Assembly (NCBI RefSeq): GCF_001613385.1
Contig: NZ_BDCG01000014.1
Coordinates: 62,001-126,000, forward strand
Direction of reading: 5' to 3'
DNA length: 64,000 nt
Origin: Nocardia flavorosea NBRC 108225
Lineage (GTDB): Bacteria > Actinomycetota > Actinomycetes > Mycobacteriales > Mycobacteriaceae
Below the pieces are notes generated by a model. The model saw only the letters and a program-made list of their open reading frames with translations. It was not told the DNA's origin and searched no databases. This document shows, one piece after another, positions 8,167 to 17,098 of this stretch. Each line of letters opens with the position of its first letter. Within the stretch, counting starts at the first letter, position 1. The position numbers and the translations under genes are program-made.

Positions 8167-9627
8167 TCACGCCGGTTCCTTGCCGAACAGCGCCCGTGCG
8201 GCGCCGGCGGTGACGACCGAACCCGTGACCACGACGCCCGCGCCGGACACCATCTCCCCGCCCTCCCCGACTTCCTCGGCGAGGGCGACAGCGGTTTCCA
8301 GCGCATCGGGCAGGCTCTGCGCGGTCACCACACGTTCGTCTCCGAAGCGCTGCACAGCCAGATCGGCCAGCCGATCGACCGGCAGGGCACGGGGCGACCC
8401 GTTGGTGGTGACGACTATCTCCTCGAAAACGGGTTCGAGCGCGGCGAGGATACCGGCCGCGTCCTTGTCGCCCAGAACCGCCACGACCCCGACCAGTTTG
8501 CGGAAATCGAACTCCGCGGTGAGTGTGGCCGCCAGCGCGGCCGCACCGGCCGGGTTGTGCGCGGCGTCGATGAACAGGGTGGGTGCGTTGCGCATCCGCT
8601 CCAGCCGGCCGGGGCTGGTGGCCGCGGCGAAGCCCGCACGGATCGCCTCGATATCGAGCTGGCGTTGCGATCCCGCCCCGAAGAACGCCTCCACCGCGGC
8701 CAGCGCGAGGGCGGCGTTATGGGCTTGATGTTCGCCGTGCAGCGGCAGGAAGATCTCGTCGTATACGCCGCCGAGTCCCTGGAGTTCGAGTTGCTGGCCG
8801 CCGATGGCGACCCGGCGGCTCAATACCTGGAATTCGGCGCCGGCCCGCGCGACCGCCGCGTCCACCTCGACGGCGCGGCGCAGCAGGACATCCATGGCTT
8901 CCGGTTCCTGTTCGGCGATGATCGCGACATTGTCGACCGGGACCAGGGATTCGGGGGCGGGTTTGATGATCCCGGCCTTCTCCTTGGCAATGGCGGTCAG
9001 ATCGGGGCCCAGGTAATCGGTGTGGTCGAGGCCGATGGGGGTGATCACCGCGACCTGGCCGTCGATCACATTGGTGGCGTCCCAGCTACCGCCCATCCCG
9101 GTTTCCACCACGGCCACATCGACCGGGGCTTCGGCGAACGCCGCGTAGGCCATGGCGGTGAGCACTTCGAATTTGCTCATCGGCGGGCCACCCGCAGCGG
9201 TGGACTGCGCATCGATCATCTCGATATAGGGCTGCAGTTCGCGATACAGCTCCACGTACTGCGCCGGGGATATCGGCCGGTTGTCGATTCCGATCCGTTC
9301 GGTGGCCAGCTGAAGATGCGGACTGGTGAGCCGGCCGGTGCGCCGGTGCAGTGCGGTGAGCAGCGAATCGATCATCCGGGTCACCGAGGTTTTCCCGTTG
9401 GTGCCGGCGATATGGATCGACGGGTACCCGCGCTGCGGTGATCCCAGCACATCCATCAGCGCCGAGATCCGGGTGAGCGACGGTTCGATCTTGGTTTCCG
9501 GCCAGCGCCGGTCCAGTTCGGCCTCGACCAGCGCCATCTCCGCGAGTTCTACCGGCGACGGACCGGTACCGAGCTGAGCGCCACCGTGCTGCGGCTCCGG
9601 TTCCGGGTTCGGTTCGTGGTCGTTCAC
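8167..9627 (-). CDS. folC: Folylpolyglutamate/dihydrofolate synthase
   Basis: FolC adds glutamate to dihydropteroate or tetrahydrofolate, using ATP, in the cytoplasm. The 486-residue protein has the Mur-ligase-like P-loop in SIHIAGTNGKTSVTRM (about residue 72). SHNP-type residues occur in the later FIDAAHNPAGAAALA (C-terminal domain), with ETGMGGSWDATNVI and GLDHTDYLG in between. A 35-residue proline/glutamate-rich start precedes the fold. Translation starts at a GTG (9627) that overlaps the valS stop as GTGA, so the two are translationally coupled. The order valS-folC-DUF4233-ndk is conserved in mycobacteria. Confidence 0.96.
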   Translation of the reverse strand: MNDHEPNPEPEPQHGGAQLGTGPSPVELAEMALVEAELDRRWPETKIEPSLTRISALMDVLGSPQRGYPSIHIAGTNGKTSVTRMIDSLLTALHRRTGRLTSPHLQLATERIGIDNRPISPAQYVELYRELQPYIEMIDAQSTAAGGPPMSKFEVLTAMAYAAFAEAPVDVAVVETGMGGSWDATNVIDGQVAVITPIGLDHTDYLGPDLTAIAKEKAGIIKPAPESLVPVDNVAIIAEQEPEAMDVLLRRAVEVDAAVARAGAEFQVLSRRVAIGGQQLELQGLGGVYDEIFLPLHGEHQAHNAALALAAVEAFFGAGSQRQLDIEAIRAGFAAATSPGRLERMRNAPTLFIDAAHNPAGAAALAATLTAEFDFRKLVGVVAVLGDKDAAGILAALEPVFEEIVVTTNGSPRALPVDRLADLAVQRFGDERVVTAQSLPDALETAVALAEEVGEGGEMVSGAGVVVTGSVVTAGAARALFGKEPA

Positions 9628-12302
9628 TTGCCGCTCAGCTCGGACAGCCGGGCCCCGATACGGTCCACCTCGGCCGCGGCGATATCGCGTCGCGACCGGA
9701 TCTTGTCCACCACCTGCTCCGGTGCCTTGGCCAAGAAAGCGTCGTTACCGAGTTTGGCCTCGGTGCCGGCGAGCTCCTTCTGCGCGGCGGCCAGATCCTT
9801 CTCGAGGCGGCGCCGCTCGGCCACCAGGTCCACACTGCCGGAGGTGTCCACCTCGACGGTGACCGTGGTGGCGCTCAGCCGCACCTCCACCGACGCGGTG
9901 GCGGCGAAGTCCGCGCCCGGTTCGGTGAGCCGGCCCAGGTTCGCGACTTCAGGATGCAGCCGGTCCAGCCCGGCGGTGTCCAGACCCAGCACCCGCGCGG
10001 CGACCTTCTGCTTATCGTTGAGCCCCTGATCGCTGCGGAACCGGCGGATCTCGGTGACCAGCCGCTGCAGATCGGCGATCCGCTGCGCGGACCCGGTATC
10101 GGCGGGGACGCCCGTCGGCCGCGGCCACTGCGCGATCACCACCGATTCGCCGCCGGTGAGTGCCTGCCACAGTGTTTCGGTGACGAACGGGATCACGGGG
10201 TGCAGCAGCCGTAGCACCGAATCCAGGACAGTGCCGAGCACCACACGGGTGGATTCGGCGCGTGCCTCGCTCTCGGTGAACTGGACCTTGGACAATTCCA
10301 GGTACCAATCGCAGAGTTCGTCCCAGGCGAAGTGGTAGAGCGCCTCGCAGGCCTTACCGAATTCGTAGGCGTCGAACGCGGCGTCGACCTCGACGAGCAC
10401 GGCGTCGAGCCGGTCGATGATCCAGCGGTCGGCGTCGGTGAGCGAATCGCGAGCCGGGAGGTCGCCGGTGCGAGCGCCATTCATCAGCGCGAACTTGGTG
10501 GCGTTGAACAGTTTGGTGACAAAACTGCGCGAGGCCAGCGCATGCGGTTCGCCGACCGACAGGTCGCCGCCCGGCTGGGCGCCGCGGGCCAGGGTGAACC
10601 GCAGGGCATCGGCGCCGTAGTCGCGGATCCAGTCCAGCGGGTCGATCCCGTTACCGCGCGATTTCGACATCTTCTTGCCGTACTGGTCGCGGATCAGGCC
10701 GTGCAGGAACACATCCTTGAACGGCACCTGATATTCCGGGCCCTTGCCGGCGGTGATCGCGGCATCGTCGGATACGAAGGTGCCGAACATCATCATCCGG
10801 GCCACCCAGAAGAACAGGATGTCGTAGCCGGTGACGAGCACACTGGTCGGATAGAACTTCGCCAGTTCCGGGGTGGCGGCCGGCCAGCCCATGGTGGAGA
10901 AGGGCCACAGACCGGAGGAGAACCAGGTGTCGAGGACATCGGGATCCTGCACCCAGCCCTCGGGGGCGTCTTCGTCGGGGCCGACACAGACGACCTCGCC
11001 CTCGGGTCCGTACCAGATCGGGATGCGGTGCCCCCACCACAGCTGCCGGGAGATGCACCAGTCGTGCATATCGTCGACCCAGTCGAACCAGCGCGGTTCC
11101 TGGCTCGCCGGGTGGATCACGGTGTCCCCGTTGCGCACGGCAGCACCGGCGGCCTCGGCCAGCGCCTCGACCTTCACCCACCACTGCATCGACAGTCGCG
11201 GTTCGATCGGTTCGCCGCTGCGCTCGGAATGACCGACGCTGTGCAGGTAGGGGCGCTTCTCGGCGACGACCCGGCCCTCGGAGGCCAGCCGTTCGCGCAC
11301 CTTCACCCGGGCCTCGAAACGGTCCATACCGTCGAATTCGGTGCCGGTACCGGCGATCCGGCCGCGTTCGTCCATGATCGTGGGCATGGGCAGGTTGTGC
11401 CGCAGGCCCATCTCGAAGTCGTTCGGGTCGTGCGCGGGGGTGATCTTCACCGCGCCGGAGCCGAACTCCGGATCGACATAGGAGTCGGCGACGATCGGGA
11501 TCTGCCGACCGGTGATGGGGTGTTCGAGGGTGGTGCCGATCAGGCTCTGGTACCGCGGATCGTCGGGGTGCACCGCGACCGCGGTATCACCGAGCATCGT
11601 CTCGACCCGGGTGGTGGCGACGATGACATGCGGTTCGGCATCGTCGAGCGATCCGTAGCGCAGCGACACCAGTTCCCCGGCCACCTCGTCGTATTTGACC
11701 TCGATATCGGATATGGCGGTGCGCAGTTCCGGCGACCAGTTCACCAGCCGTTCGGCCCGGTAGATCAGGCCGGCGTCGTAGAGGCGTTTGAAAATGGTCT
11801 GCACGGCCCGTGACAGGCCTTCGTCCATGGTGAACCGGTCACGCGACCAGTCGACACCGTCGCCAAGGGCCCGCATCTGCCCCTGGATCGCGCCACCGGA
11901 TTCGCGCTTCCAGTCCCAGACCTTCTGCACGAACAGGTCGCGCCCGAAATCCTCTTTGGTCTTACCGTCGGCCGCGAGCTGTTTCTCGACCACCGACTGG
12001 GTCGCGATACCGGCATGATCCATCCCCGGCAGCCACAGCACCTCGTACCCCTGCATCCGCTTCCGGCGGGCGAGGGTATCCATGAGGGTGTGGTCCAGGG
12101 CGTGGCCCATGTGCAGGGTGCCGGTGACGTTCGGTGGCGGCAGGACGATCGAATATCCGGGCGCGGAACTCTGCGGGTCGGCAGTGAAGTAACCGGCGGC
12201 TACCCAGCGTTCGTACAGGTCGGCCTCCACCTCGCCGGGATTCCAGCTCTTGGGGAGGGCATCGGCACGATTACGCGTATTGTCAGGGGCTGCGCTGGTC
12301 AC
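9624..12302 (-). CDS. valS: Valyl-tRNA synthetase
   Basis: ValS charges tRNA-Val and edits mischarged threonine. The 892-residue class I synthetase has the HIGH signature as HMGHAL (about residue 67), the KMSKS loop as KKMSKSRGNG, the editing CP1 domain (TTRVETMLGDTAVAVHPDD) and the C-terminal coiled-coil arm (LVAERRRLEKDLAAAQKELAG). All domains look intact. It starts at a GTG with no ribosome site, preceded by TAGAAT six bases upstream, and so is probably leaderless. Its stop overlaps the folC start by four bases. No T-box leader was recognised upstream. Confidence 0.98.
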   Translation of the reverse strand: MTSAAPDNTRNRADALPKSWNPGEVEADLYERWVAAGYFTADPQSSAPGYSIVLPPPNVTGTLHMGHALDHTLMDTLARRKRMQGYEVLWLPGMDHAGIATQSVVEKQLAADGKTKEDFGRDLFVQKVWDWKRESGGAIQGQMRALGDGVDWSRDRFTMDEGLSRAVQTIFKRLYDAGLIYRAERLVNWSPELRTAISDIEVKYDEVAGELVSLRYGSLDDAEPHVIVATTRVETMLGDTAVAVHPDDPRYQSLIGTTLEHPITGRQIPIVADSYVDPEFGSGAVKITPAHDPNDFEMGLRHNLPMPTIMDERGRIAGTGTEFDGMDRFEARVKVRERLASEGRVVAEKRPYLHSVGHSERSGEPIEPRLSMQWWVKVEALAEAAGAAVRNGDTVIHPASQEPRWFDWVDDMHDWCISRQLWWGHRIPIWYGPEGEVVCVGPDEDAPEGWVQDPDVLDTWFSSGLWPFSTMGWPAATPELAKFYPTSVLVTGYDILFFWVARMMMFGTFVSDDAAITAGKGPEYQVPFKDVFLHGLIRDQYGKKMSKSRGNGIDPLDWIRDYGADALRFTLARGAQPGGDLSVGEPHALASRSFVTKLFNATKFALMNGARTGDLPARDSLTDADRWIIDRLDAVLVEVDAAFDAYEFGKACEALYHFAWDELCDWYLELSKVQFTESEARAESTRVVLGTVLDSVLRLLHPVIPFVTETLWQALTGGESVVIAQWPRPTGVPADTGSAQRIADLQRLVTEIRRFRSDQGLNDKQKVAARVLGLDTAGLDRLHPEVANLGRLTEPGADFAATASVEVRLSATTVTVEVDTSGSVDLVAERRRLEKDLAAAQKELAGTEAKLGNDAFLAKAPEQVVDKIRSRRDIAAAEVDRIGARLSELSGK

Positions 12303-12314
12303 GCGCCGATTCTA
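12303..12314 (-). promoter_or_regulatory. Leaderless-type -10 element of valS
   Basis: TAGAAT on the minus strand (12309-12314) is followed by six bases and the GTG start of valS. There is no recognisable -35 hexamer at 17 bases and no Shine-Dalgarno sequence. The geometry predicts transcription starting on the start codon. Confidence 0.65.
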
Positions 12315-12526
12315 GTGTCATCGGCAGTCCCTCCGGCACCGCGGGTGCTGTGTCATGGCGCCACCTCCGGCAGCGCAGGGCCGGAGCCCTGTCAACCTCG
12401 GTCTTCACTTCTCCACTCCAGACCATGGTGGGCCCCGACCATTGAGCTGGACGGTATCGGATGTCGGTGAGCGGCGCCGGCACCAACGGTGGGTCCGGAC
12501 CGAGACGGGCAGCCCGGGAAAGGCCG

Positions 12527-12569
12527 AGGCGGAGCCTTCGGTGGATGAGGGACACCGAAGACTCCGCCT
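12527..12569 (-). terminator. Hairpin ending the lipoprotein-SGNH-acyltransferase operon
   Basis: AGGCGGAG-c-CTTCGGTG pairs with CACCGAAG-a-CTCCGCCT around a nine-base loop: sixteen pairs with one internal mismatch. It lies about 86 bases past the acyltransferase stop and far upstream of valS. No U-tract follows. A terminator or RNA 3'-end stabiliser fits best. Confidence 0.55.
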
Positions 12570-12654
12570 ACATCGATCAGCCTACCGCCGTTCCGCTGCG
12601 GCCTCGCGAATCCACAACCAATTCTCAGCTTGAGCACCGGAATTCTCAGGCACG

Positions 12655-13917
12655 TCACAAACCGGCGCGCGCCGCCGGTTTCTCCCGGGCCCCGATGCGG
12701 CGACCCGAGAATCGGCGCATCAGCGGGTCGTCGATCCAGTGGTAGATGGCCGCCCCCGCCACCGTGGACAAGACCAGACTCAGCGCGGCGAACCCCAGCC
12801 AGCCCAGCAGGCCGAACTGCTTTCCGCCGATGAGGAAGCGGGTGATCAATGCCATCACCGGGAACTGGATCAGATAGAAGGCGAAGGAGATATTGCCCAG
12901 CCAGACCATCCGCGGCGAGGCGCTGAACCCGCGGATCCCCGCCAGGTCGCGTGCGGCCAGCGTCGCCACCAGGGCTGTCATCGGAGCGAGCAGCAGCGCC
13001 GACATCTTGTAGTTCGGTGGCACCACCCAGGTCGCCGCGTAGGCGATCAGCAGCGCGATCACCGGTAACGCGAGCCGGGTGTTGCGCCAGCGGCCCTCCA
13101 GCACCAGCCGTGCCGCGAGGACCCCGAGGAAGAACTCCGGCAGCCGCGAAAGCGGGAAGTTGTAGCTGAGCCAATAGGACAGGGCCACCGGAATATCCGG
13201 CTGTTCGAACCAGATGGGCGCGGCATGGAGTTCGAAATACGGCGACGCCTCCCCCGGGATCAACCGCGGCGCGAACGTATTCGCGATCCCCTTGGGACCG
13301 GGCACCCACAAGTAGTACGCGGTATGCAGCAGAAGGATCCCCACCAGTGTCCCCGCCAGCGCCCACGCCACCCGATGACCTTCGATCCGGCGCACCAGCG
13401 GTAGCAAGAGCGGAAAGCTCAGGTAGAACAGGATCTCCGCGGCAAGCGACCACGACGGCACATTGAGCCCGCCGACCGTCGTCCACTTCGGCACCCAGGT
13501 GTGGATCAGCGCGAGGTTCGGCGCCCAGACCACCGGCCGCGTCAACGGGACGCTCACCACCAGGATGAACGCGGCAGCCGCGACCAGATGTGTCGGGTAG
13601 ATCTTCAGCACCCGGCGCCAATAGAACCGTGGCACCGAGCTCCCCGGCCGGAACGACCAGTAGATGATGAACCCGGACAGGACGAAGAAGAAGGTGACGC
13701 CCGCGGCCCCCAATTGCATGGGCATGAGCTGATGGATCTGACGGAACAGCTCCGACTTCTGGAACGGATACACCGGCAGGAACACCAGGGCGTGCAACAC
13801 GAATACGGCGAACGCCGCCCACCAGCGTGCCCCCGTCAGCGATGGCAGCGACGGCCGGACCGCCGCCGTATCGAGGAACTCCGATCCGCTCTCGACGCGG
13901 GCCGGAACCATCTTCAC
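12655..13917 (-). CDS. Membrane acyltransferase, family 3 (OafA/YrhL type)
   Basis: Family 3 acyltransferases move acyl groups, often acetyl, onto sugars or lipids at the membrane. The 420-residue protein begins with LPSLTGARWWAAFAVFVLHALVF, the family start with its catalytic histidine (FVLHAL). It continues with about ten hydrophobic helices, including FFVLSGFIIYWSF and the RFYWRRVLKIYPTHL motif. It starts at a GTG (13917) that overlaps the stop of the SGNH hydrolase gene as GTGA; an ATG at 13911 is an alternative. Pairing a family 3 acyltransferase with a secreted SGNH enzyme is common and suggests modification of an envelope glycan or glycolipid. The actual acceptor is unknown. Confidence 0.9.
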   Translation of the reverse strand: MKMVPARVESGSEFLDTAAVRPSLPSLTGARWWAAFAVFVLHALVFLPVYPFQKSELFRQIHQLMPMQLGAAGVTFFFVLSGFIIYWSFRPGSSVPRFYWRRVLKIYPTHLVAAAAFILVVSVPLTRPVVWAPNLALIHTWVPKWTTVGGLNVPSWSLAAEILFYLSFPLLLPLVRRIEGHRVAWALAGTLVGILLLHTAYYLWVPGPKGIANTFAPRLIPGEASPYFELHAAPIWFEQPDIPVALSYWLSYNFPLSRLPEFFLGVLAARLVLEGRWRNTRLALPVIALLIAYAATWVVPPNYKMSALLLAPMTALVATLAARDLAGIRGFSASPRMVWLGNISFAFYLIQFPVMALITRFLIGGKQFGLLGWLGFAALSLVLSTVAGAAIYHWIDDPLMRRFSGRRIGAREKPAARAGL

Positions 13918-14849
13918 CGGCGGATCGCTTCGTACACAGCCGCTGCGGTCACCGCATCACCGTGTGCCGAGGGATGGAACGGCATCCCGGCCACATCCGC
14001 CGCGGGATCGAAGAAGCCGTTCAGCCACGGCTCGTCCGAGCACAGCCCGTGGCCCGCGGTGACCGAGCGGATATCGACGAACTCGAGTTCCAGCAGCTCC
14101 GCGGCTTCCCGTTGCGCATTGTCGAGGCGGTCCAGATACTCGGTCACCGCCCGGCCTCGCGGCTGCACGACCTGCCCGGCGCCGAGTACGTTCACACATA
14201 CGTGCTCCTGCCCGGCAGGAAACAATTCCGGGTATCCGACCAGCATGATCCGGGCGTTCGGCGCGTAGTAGCGCATATAGGTGACCACTTCACGGATGCC
14301 CTCGGCGTAGAGCCGGCCCGTGACGTTCCGGTACTCGGTGAACCGTCCCTGTTCGGCCGCCTCCAGCCCGCATCCGTCCACGAAGTTGAACACACAGGAC
14401 TGCAACGAGGTGATCAACGATGCCGAATTGGTCTTGGACCAGACATCGTTCATGCCGGTCTGGATCGCGATGACCTCGGTCTCCGGCCCGAATGCCTGCT
14501 GCTTTGCCGCCTCGGCCACCTCGTGTACCAGCCACCAGCCCTGTCCCGACGAGATCGTGGAACCACTGCAGGAGGCATCCACGAACTCCGGTGTACCCGC
14601 GACCCCCATCTGCTCGCTCAGCCGAGTAGGCCACGATGTGGCCGCGTGCAGGCACTCTTTGGTGCCCGAGAACAGCTTCGGGTAGTTGGCGGTGAACGAA
14701 TCACCGAGCACCACCAGGGATTTTCCCGCGGGGCGGGTGTTTTCGACCGGAGCCGCCGCGGCCGGTGCGTACATGGTGGTCACGGTGAGAGCGGCCGCCA
14801 CCACGGCGCCGGCCATCGCACCCCGCCACCGGAAGAATTTGCGCAACAC
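13914..14849 (-). CDS. Secreted SGNH/GDSL-family hydrolase
   Basis: This is a 311-residue exported esterase or lipase of the SGNH fold. It has a cleavable signal peptide (AMAGAVVAAALTVTTMYAPAAAAP) and block I VVLGDSFTAN with the nucleophile Ser. Other family elements are the glycine in DASCSGSTISSGQGW, the Asn of QTGMNDVW, and the C-terminal D/H pair in FFDPAADVAGMPFHPSAHG. Six cysteines (KECLH, DASCS, QSCVF, DGCGL, HVCVN, GLCSDE) suggest disulfides, as expected outside the cell. It starts at a GTG (14849), 14 bases after the lipoprotein gene, and overlaps the acyltransferase start. The substrate cannot be told from sequence. Confidence 0.9.
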   Translation of the reverse strand: MLRKFFRWRGAMAGAVVAAALTVTTMYAPAAAAPVENTRPAGKSLVVLGDSFTANYPKLFSGTKECLHAATSWPTRLSEQMGVAGTPEFVDASCSGSTISSGQGWWLVHEVAEAAKQQAFGPETEVIAIQTGMNDVWSKTNSASLITSLQSCVFNFVDGCGLEAAEQGRFTEYRNVTGRLYAEGIREVVTYMRYYAPNARIMLVGYPELFPAGQEHVCVNVLGAGQVVQPRGRAVTEYLDRLDNAQREAAELLELEFVDIRSVTAGHGLCSDEPWLNGFFDPAADVAGMPFHPSAHGDAVTAAAVYEAIRR

Positions 14850-14863
14850 GATTTATCCGTCGA

Positions 14864-15214
14864 TCAGTAGCCGGCCTGCGGATCGAAATCGGGGAGCGTG
14901 AGTGTCGGCTCGGGCTGCGCGGGTTCGGGTTGAGCAGGTTCGGGTTGGACAGGCGCCTGCTGCGAAGGAGGTTGCGGGGCCGGTTCCCCGGCCGGTGGTT
15001 CCGCGGCAGGCGGGGGTTCGACGGCAGCGGGAGCCGGTGGCGGGCTCTGCGGCACCGGAGTGGCCGGGGTCGCGCTCGCCGGTGCCTCCGTGCTGGTCAC
15101 AGCGGTACTGGAGGTCGCCCCGTGGTCGTCGTGCGATGCCGAGTCGTCGCCACACCCGCTTACGCCGAGAACCACCGCGGCGCATGCGAACACGGTCACC
15201 AGGCAACGTTTCAT
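14864..15214 (-). CDS. Proline-rich lipoprotein
   Basis: This 116-residue predicted lipoprotein reads MKRCLVTVFACAAVVLG followed by the lipobox VSGC and then GDDSASHDDHG. The mature part is almost wholly low complexity. It is a Ser/Thr/Ala stretch followed by a Pro/Glu-rich region in which the unit PEPAQ repeats three times (QPEPAQPEPAQPEPT), and it ends DFDPQAGY. No catalytic domain is visible. The extended proline-rich body may act as a wall-spanning spacer or anchor. It is first in the operon with the SGNH hydrolase and the acyltransferase. The ATG at 15214 is chosen because the signal peptide begins there; longer in-frame sequence upstream is not protein-like. Confidence 0.8.
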   Translation of the reverse strand: MKRCLVTVFACAAVVLGVSGCGDDSASHDDHGATSSTAVTSTEAPASATPATPVPQSPPPAPAAVEPPPAAEPPAGEPAPQPPSQQAPVQPEPAQPEPAQPEPTLTLPDFDPQAGY

Positions 15215-15476
15215 GAGATTCCCGATCCTGCAGGCATTACGGCATCCACGATCCACCCGTTCCGGGTCGCGGAATTGTTCACCGGCGATATCGCCGGACC
15301 CACCGGACCCGTTACCGTCCGGTACTCTGCGGGCGGCGCACCACGTACAGTTGCCGAATTCGTTCGCACTGTGGACCCTGGACGACGTGAACCCCCCGCT
15401 CGACTCGGTCCCGCTGTATCCACCCGAATCCATCTTCCCCGAATCGGATTCGTTCGTTGCGAACCCGAGGGGAGTC

Positions 15477-16076
15477 GTGGACCTACGGGGCCGCCGCACC
15501 GGGGAGTTGCGGTATCCACCCACGGCCACAGTGATTTTCGCCGGTATCCCCGGGGCGGGTAAAAGCACCGCGCTGCGAAAACTGTTCGGCTCCGAACCCG
15601 ACGCCGAAACCGCGCCGGTGGCGCCCGGCGGTGCTTTGGTACTCGATTCGATCCAGGCCCGGAACTCGTGGCGGCAGCGGCTGGCCTGGTTGCCCTACCC
15701 GCTATGGCGCCCGGTGGTGCATCTGGTGCATTTCCGCCGGATCTGGATCGCCCTGCGCGACCATACGGGTCCGGTGGTGGTCCACGATTGCGGCACCGTC
15801 ACCTTCACCCGGCATATGCTGACCCGCTGGGCCGCGCTACGCGGTCGCGAACTGCATATGGTGTTACTGGATGTCCCCGCCGCGGTCGCCCGGAACGGGC
15901 AGTACGCCCGCGGGCGACGGGTGGGCCGGTCCTCTTTCAACTGGCATGTACGGCGCTGGAGACGACTGCTGGACCGGGTAGAGAGCGGCACGGGACCACA
16001 ACCGCAACCCGAGTCGGTAGTTGTCCTGGACCGTTCCGGTATCGATCAACTGAACGAGATCCGGTTCGCCGCCTGA
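15477..16076 (+). CDS. Orphan P-loop kinase-like ATPase
   Basis: This 199-residue protein has a Walker A motif in TVIFAGIPGAGKSTAL (about residue 22) and a zeta-toxin/adenylate-kinase-like layout. It has VLDSIQARNSW, the basic helix FRRIWIALRD, VVVHDCGTVTF, and a lid-like region RGRRVGRSSFNWHVRRWRRLL rich in arginines. It resembles small actinobacterial AAA-family ATPases of unknown substrate. The GTG at 15477 has an excellent GAGGGGAG ribosome site six bases upstream. A GTG at 15387 is possible and would add 30 residues. It is divergent from the lipoprotein operon and convergent with the DAG kinase gene. Confidence 0.8.
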   Translation: MDLRGRRTGELRYPPTATVIFAGIPGAGKSTALRKLFGSEPDAETAPVAPGGALVLDSIQARNSWRQRLAWLPYPLWRPVVHLVHFRRIWIALRDHTGPVVVHDCGTVTFTRHMLTRWAALRGRELHMVLLDVPAAVARNGQYARGRRVGRSSFNWHVRRWRRLLDRVESGTGPQPQPESVVVLDRSGIDQLNEIRFAA

Positions 16077-16162
16077 CCGGTAGCAAGTGGGCGCGGATAC
16101 CGGCCGCCCCCCGCAGGGCGGCCCGCCCATCGCCTCGCCGCGTCCCCCGGTACCGGAAGAAC

Positions 16163-17098
16163 TCAACACAACACGGTCAGCGCGCGCGGTGCGATCCGCA
16201 ATGTGACCGGGAGGTGTCCGGCAGGTTCGCCGTCGGCGGTAGCAGGGGCATCCGGCGCCGACAAGCGCACCGATTCGACCCGGTACTGGCGCACGGCGGG
16301 GTGCTCGATCCGTTTACCCGCCGAAAGCGCGGGCAGAATGCGCAACATCTCCAGATGCGACACCTTGCCCACAATTGTCACATCGAGCAGCCCGTCATCG
16401 CAGACGGCACCGGGGCAGATCCGCATTCCACCGCCATAGGTGGTGGTGTTACCCACCGCGACCAGCAGCGCTTCCGTCTCGACGACCGACTCCGTATGGA
16501 CTCCACCCAGTTCGATGCGATACGGCACGCTGGTACCGTGCGCGATCTCGGCGACCGCGGCGAAGGTGTAGCGCAGTCGCCCGCGTGGCCTGCGCATCCG
16601 ATTGGCGCGCAGGGTGACCCGGGCGTCGTAACCGGTGCAGGCGACCGTAGCGAACCACATCGGTTCGTGCCCGCTGGATTCGAGCCGGCCCAGATCGATC
16701 GTGCGCACGCTCCCCCGGCGGACCAGGTCGGCGGCGGCGCGGGGGTCGTCGCCGATCCCCAGTTCACGAGCGAGATCGTTCCCGGTGCCCGCCGGGAGCA
16801 GGGCGAGCGGAACCGTTGTATGCGCCAGCGGATCGAGGATTGTGGAGACCAGTCCGTCGCCGCCGACGCAGACGACCGCATCGGGCGGTCCGGCAGCCAG
16901 GACGGCCCGCAACTGTTCCCGTGTTCCGGCAGCGGAAGGGGCGTGGATCTCGATGATCTCGACCCCGTCGCGGGACAGCTGTTCCATGATTTCGCGTGCC
17001 GCATGGCGGGCCCGGCCCTGACCGGCGGACGGGTTGGTCACCACGGCAACCGCTCGCACCTCGCGGAGATCGGCTCCGCGGCCGCCGGCCTCGCTCAT
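16163..17098 (-). CDS. Diacylglycerol kinase family lipid kinase
   Basis: This 311-residue enzyme belongs to the DAG kinase catalytic family (Rv2252-like), which phosphorylates lipid acceptors such as diacylglycerol at the inner face of the membrane. Visible motifs are VAVVTNPSAGQGRARHAA at the start, the glycine-rich VVCVGGDGLVSTIL, and LLPAGTGNDLARELGI. The TYGGGMRICPGAVCDDGLLDV region is typical of the second domain. The ATG at 17098 overlaps the stop of the AGPS-like gene (ATGA), so the two are coupled. The neighbouring order AGPS-like, DAG kinase, TetR and glpD matches Rv2249c-Rv2252, pointing to a conserved lipid/glycerol-3-phosphate unit. Confidence 0.93.
   Translation of the reverse strand: MSEAGGRGADLREVRAVAVVTNPSAGQGRARHAAREIMEQLSRDGVEIIEIHAPSAAGTREQLRAVLAAGPPDAVVCVGGDGLVSTILDPLAHTTVPLALLPAGTGNDLARELGIGDDPRAAADLVRRGSVRTIDLGRLESSGHEPMWFATVACTGYDARVTLRANRMRRPRGRLRYTFAAVAEIAHGTSVPYRIELGGVHTESVVETEALLVAVGNTTTYGGGMRICPGAVCDDGLLDVTIVGKVSHLEMLRILPALSAGKRIEHPAVRQYRVESVRLSAPDAPATADGEPAGHLPVTLRIAPRALTVLC

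Larger units (their letters stand above)
12303..12654. other. Intergenic region between acyltransferase and valS
   Basis: This is 352 noncoding bases, with both flanking genes on the minus strand. The right part holds a hairpin at 12527-12569 suited to ending the upstream operon. The left end holds the valS -10 element. I looked for a T-box (specifier loop and an AGGGTGGNACCGCG-like box) and found only a partial GGTGGCGCC match with no antiterminator, so I do not call one. Confidence 0.5.

Noticed and set aside
12303..12560. Possible T-box riboswitch upstream of valS
   Set aside because: Only a partial GGTGGCGCC match to the T-box; no specifier stem or antiterminator/terminator pair, and valS appears to be leaderless.
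12392..13822. 476-codon minus-strand frame overlapping the acyltransferase
   Set aside because: Out-of-frame shadow; the membrane acyltransferase in the other frame has clear helices and motifs.
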